Of a DNA stretch of 23,173 bases, positions 21,109 to 23,173 are shown piece after piece. Made by a program: the position numbers and the translations under genes. Each line of letters starts with the position of its first letter. Position 1 is the stretch's first letter. The notes beneath the pieces are model-generated. The model ran no database searches. It saw only the letters and a program-made list of their open reading frames with translations, and was not told the origin of the DNA. Source of the DNA: Planctomycetaceae bacterium UBA4732 (GTDB taxonomy: Bacteria > Planctomycetota > Planctomycetia > Gemmatales > Gemmataceae); contig DHJA01000283.1 of NCBI GenBank assembly GCA_002404095.1, positions 20,712 to 43,884 of the forward strand, in the 5' to 3' direction.

Positions 21109-21705
21109 TTATTCCTCGGCCAAGTATTCGAGAACCGGGTCGATCACGACCCGTCGCCAGGATTCCTCTGCCGCTTCGACCAGAACTTCTTCGTGGCCGT
21201 CCAGCTGATCAGCATACATCGACAACACATTCTCTCGGTAGCCAGAGCCCTTGCCGAATTGCGCCTGCACGCGGGTCCAGAATGCGTTGCTCGAATCCTT
21301 GGGGGATAGCGCCGTGTCGCTCAGGTAGTCGTGCATGGCGACGCCCACTTCCCGCACCATGTTCTCGAATGACGAATCAATTCGCGTCTCGAGCACGGTG
21401 AACAACTCGCGCAGGTCCGACTCTTTGGGGGAACTGGTTTTCACACTCCGAACGATTTCGAGGACCGCTTCCTTCGACCTGGAGACCGCGATCCGCACGA
21501 GCTGCTCGGTGATAGGCACCGCATCATAGTAGATGTCGATGTTGCGGGGCGGATAAAGCCCGTAGCGATTATTCGTGGCGCGCAGCGTCATGACGTGGCG
21601 CCCGCTGGACCCTTCCCAAAGGGCTCGGAACAGTTCAAAGAAGCGGTCGGCGTTGGCCAGCGTGACGTGGCGATGCTCGGCGATCTTCGCTCTGGCCTGA
21701 CGCAC
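21109..21705 (-). CDS. C-terminal part of dynamin-like GTPase, out of frame with its N-terminal part
   Basis: The frame can start only at a GTG (21705) without a ribosome site. Protein-like sequence (LNLAEETLVRQARAKIAEH) continues upstream of it without a start right into the AGGGA repeat at 21730-21749, where the preceding ORF ends. The 198 residues are mostly helical (ADRFFELFRALWEG; ELFTVLETRIDSSFENM; EEVLVEAAEESWRRVV), as expected for the stalk of a dynamin-like protein. It is therefore best read as the 3' half of one gene with 21726-23111. It ends 5 bp before the nuclease start codon. Confidence 0.65.
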   Translation of the reverse strand: MRQARAKIAEHRHVTLANADRFFELFRALWEGSSGRHVMTLRATNNRYGLYPPRNIDIYYDAVPITEQLVRIAVSRSKEAVLEIVRSVKTSSPKESDLRELFTVLETRIDSSFENMVREVGVAMHDYLSDTALSPKDSSNAFWTRVQAQFGKGSGYRENVLSMYADQLDGHEEVLVEAAEESWRRVVIDPVLEYLAEE

Positions 21706-21725
21706 GAGGGTTTCTTCGGCGAGGT

Positions 21726-23111
21726 TCAGCCCCTTCCCTTCCCTTCCCTGATTTTCTGGAAGCTGTCGCCGATCTGCGTGACCCGCTCCCAGACCCTGTT
21801 ATCGCGTGACTTGATGGCATCGAAAATCGCGGTCCACACCGCGTCGCGCTCAGCCTGCACCTCTTCCAGCGTGTTATCCGATCGAAGGGAAAAATCGGTA
21901 CCGCCCGCGCGCTCGAAGTGCTGTAGCGGGTCATAGAAGAGAACGTTTAACCCGTTCAGACCGCGGCTGCTCAGGGTATCGTCGATCTGGCTGCTGTGGA
22001 GATTGATGCCGGTAATCCGCTGCCCCACCGGTCCCTGTCCGCCGACGACGTCTTCCGGCTCGCCGCTTTGTGGAATCACCATCAGGGCGAATTTCGACGA
22101 CGAGAGCGGAGCTTCCGGGGTCACGTGACGCATGAGCAATGGCATCACGTTCGACGGGGCGGGTTTGAACGCTTCCGTCAGAATGCAGATGGCGGTCTTA
22201 TCCTCGCGAATGTAGCGGTCCAGATCCTCCCGATTGAACTGCGCCGCGTCCACTCCCTTGGTATCCACGACCGCGGCGACGTTCGCCATGTGGGGGTTGA
22301 GGAGTTTCACATCCACGCGGAACGTGATCCGTCGCGGAATCGAGACCGTCTCCAGTTGGGCGAGGTTCAGACCATCAAAGGTCTTTTTAATCCACGTGCG
22401 AGGATCCTGCTCGTCGGACGGACACTCCAGCTCGGTCAAGACTCGCGCGTCTAGGTTCGCCTGGCTCAACACGCGAGCCTTAAACTGCTCGTAACCGTCA
22501 GCGGGAAACTCGCGCGCAAGACGGAGCGCGGCATCGTTCTCGCTCCTCTCGCCCTCGGGCAGCTTCACCATGTTGCGGACGGCTCGCACCAGTTCGGGCG
22601 GGAAATTCACCTGGTCGCCCTTCTGCCCGGACTCCGCGCTGTCGGGATGGACCTTCTTCCACGTAGTCAAGCAAAAATCGGAGACGGTTTGTTCGACTTC
22701 CTCGCGCGGGTAGGGCTCGATCTCGAACCTGGTCGTATCTCCCGGCACCACCACGACCTCGCAGAGCGTGGTGTATCCCGCCCCCGTGGCCATCAGGCGC
22801 TCGACGACCTGCACCGTCTTGTCGCCGGCCTTCGACGGTTTTTTCTTCTCTCGATTGGCTGTGAGTCCCACCAGGTGGCAGATCGCCGTGGTCTTGCCGA
22901 CGCCGACCTGGCCGATGAACACCAGCCGGTGGCGGGTCGTGCCCAGCAGCTCCGCCAGCTCTCCGAGTTCGGCCTTCAGGTCGGCGAGGGCGCTCTTGCG
23001 CATCTGTTCCAAGACTGTTTTCGGAGCCTGGCGTTTGGCGAGTTCGCCGTCAATGGCGGCGGTAAGGGTCTGCGCGTGTTTCAGTCGATCCGGGCGTTCA
23101 GTAATGCTCAT
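21726..23111 (-). CDS. Dynamin-like P-loop GTPase, N-terminal part
   Basis: The 461-residue ORF has a P-loop GQVGVGKTT (67-75), a possible G2 threonine in ATGAGYTTLCEVVV (T114/T115), and a G3 motif VVDTKGVD (D283 to G286). A strand with LTEAF follows (about 311). Between P-loop and G3 is a large insert with helices. The N-terminal 60 residues and the region after 410 are helical. This is the plan of large GTPases of the dynamin type rather than a small Ras-like GTPase or AAA+ protein; nucleotide preference is not certain. The frame ends in the AGGGA repeat and continues in another frame at 21109-21729. Such proteins occur in membrane remodelling and in several phage-defence loci. A G-rich stretch precedes the ATG; bases 23112-23173 show nothing else. 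Confidence 0.75.
   Translation of the reverse strand: MSITERPDRLKHAQTLTAAIDGELAKRQAPKTVLEQMRKSALADLKAELGELAELLGTTRHRLVFIGQVGVGKTTAICHLVGLTANREKKKPSKAGDKTVQVVERLMATGAGYTTLCEVVVVPGDTTRFEIEPYPREEVEQTVSDFCLTTWKKVHPDSAESGQKGDQVNFPPELVRAVRNMVKLPEGERSENDAALRLAREFPADGYEQFKARVLSQANLDARVLTELECPSDEQDPRTWIKKTFDGLNLAQLETVSIPRRITFRVDVKLLNPHMANVAAVVDTKGVDAAQFNREDLDRYIREDKTAICILTEAFKPAPSNVMPLLMRHVTPEAPLSSSKFALMVIPQSGEPEDVVGGQGPVGQRITGINLHSSQIDDTLSSRGLNGLNVLFYDPLQHFERAGGTDFSLRSDNTLEEVQAERDAVWTAIFDAIKSRDNRVWERVTQIGDSFQKIREGKGRG
21730..21749 (-). repeat. AGGGA pentanucleotide repeat at the GTPase frame break
   Basis: On the minus strand three AGGGA units are followed by AGGGG. The GTPase ORF ends at a TGA immediately after it (21726-21728), while the downstream ORF is in the -1 frame. 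Removing one 5-bp unit turns the junction into K-I-R-E-G-K-G-L-N-L and joins both ORFs without a stop. This is a possible slippage switch or a fixed mutation. Confidence 0.7.
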
Positions 23112-23173
23112 CCGCCCCCCCGGAGGTAAGACCAGAAGATGACTCTAGGGACTAAGAGGGCGTCTTGAAATCA

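Noticed and set aside
1..23173. CRISPR array, rRNA genes, insertion sequence transposases
   Set aside because: No regularly spaced repeats with unique spacers, no rRNA segments and no DDE or HUH transposase motifs were found in the translated frames.

Overview
The window looks like a GC-rich planctomycete chromosome (Gemmata/Pirellula-like). The evidence is the secreted leucine-rich-repeat protein, the Uma2-family nuclease, the integrase with the NLRAS-type active site common in that phylum, and the gene style overall. No 16S rRNA gene is present, so the phylum call is an inference.

Left part (1-12435), ordinary host genes. A 979-residue FAD/Fe-S oxidoreductase (D-2-hydroxyacid dehydrogenase type, cut by the left edge) and an exported DPP IV-like S9 peptidase lie on the minus strand. 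A HAD phosphatase and an LRR protein with about 25 repeats lie on the plus strand. Next is a minus-strand cluster: rpsR, a small conserved protein, a retropepsin-like aspartic protease, thrS (with an unusual 81-residue insertion) and a Uma2 nuclease. A tRNA-Glu(CTC) gene diverges from rpsR, and both have recognisable sigma-70-type promoters.

Middle part (about 12416-19811), a 7.4-kb integrative element in the 3' end of tRNA-Glu. It is bounded by a 21/22-bp repeat of the tRNA 3' end (attL/attR). All its genes are on the minus strand and mostly overlap by 4-8 bp: an HTH protein, two small unknown proteins, an excisionase-like protein, a winged-helix protein, a DUF669-like ssDNA protein, an archaeo-eukaryotic-type primase, a DnaB-like helicase ATPase, a winged-helix protein, an XRE-like regulator and a tyrosine integrase. 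No capsid, portal or conjugation genes are visible, so it resembles a satellite or plasmid-like element. The int gene runs through the attachment site: its last codons are antisense to the tRNA. A displaced in-frame 65-codon 3' end of int lies at the opposite end, beside attR. Excision should rebuild a 485-residue integrase and place the replication operon directly downstream of XRE-int. The element also carries its own terminator for the host tRNA, while a probable ancestral terminator is stranded beyond attR.

Right part (19822-23173), a probable accessory or defence module. A roughly 240-bp chain of hairpins, possibly a structured RNA, is followed on the opposite strand by a PD-(D/E)XK nuclease of the HsdR-N type and a large dynamin-like P-loop GTPase. 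The GTPase reading frame is broken exactly at an AGGGA pentanucleotide repeat; loss of one unit would fuse its two ORFs into one protein of about 665 residues. I do not recognise this GTPase-nuclease pair as a named system.
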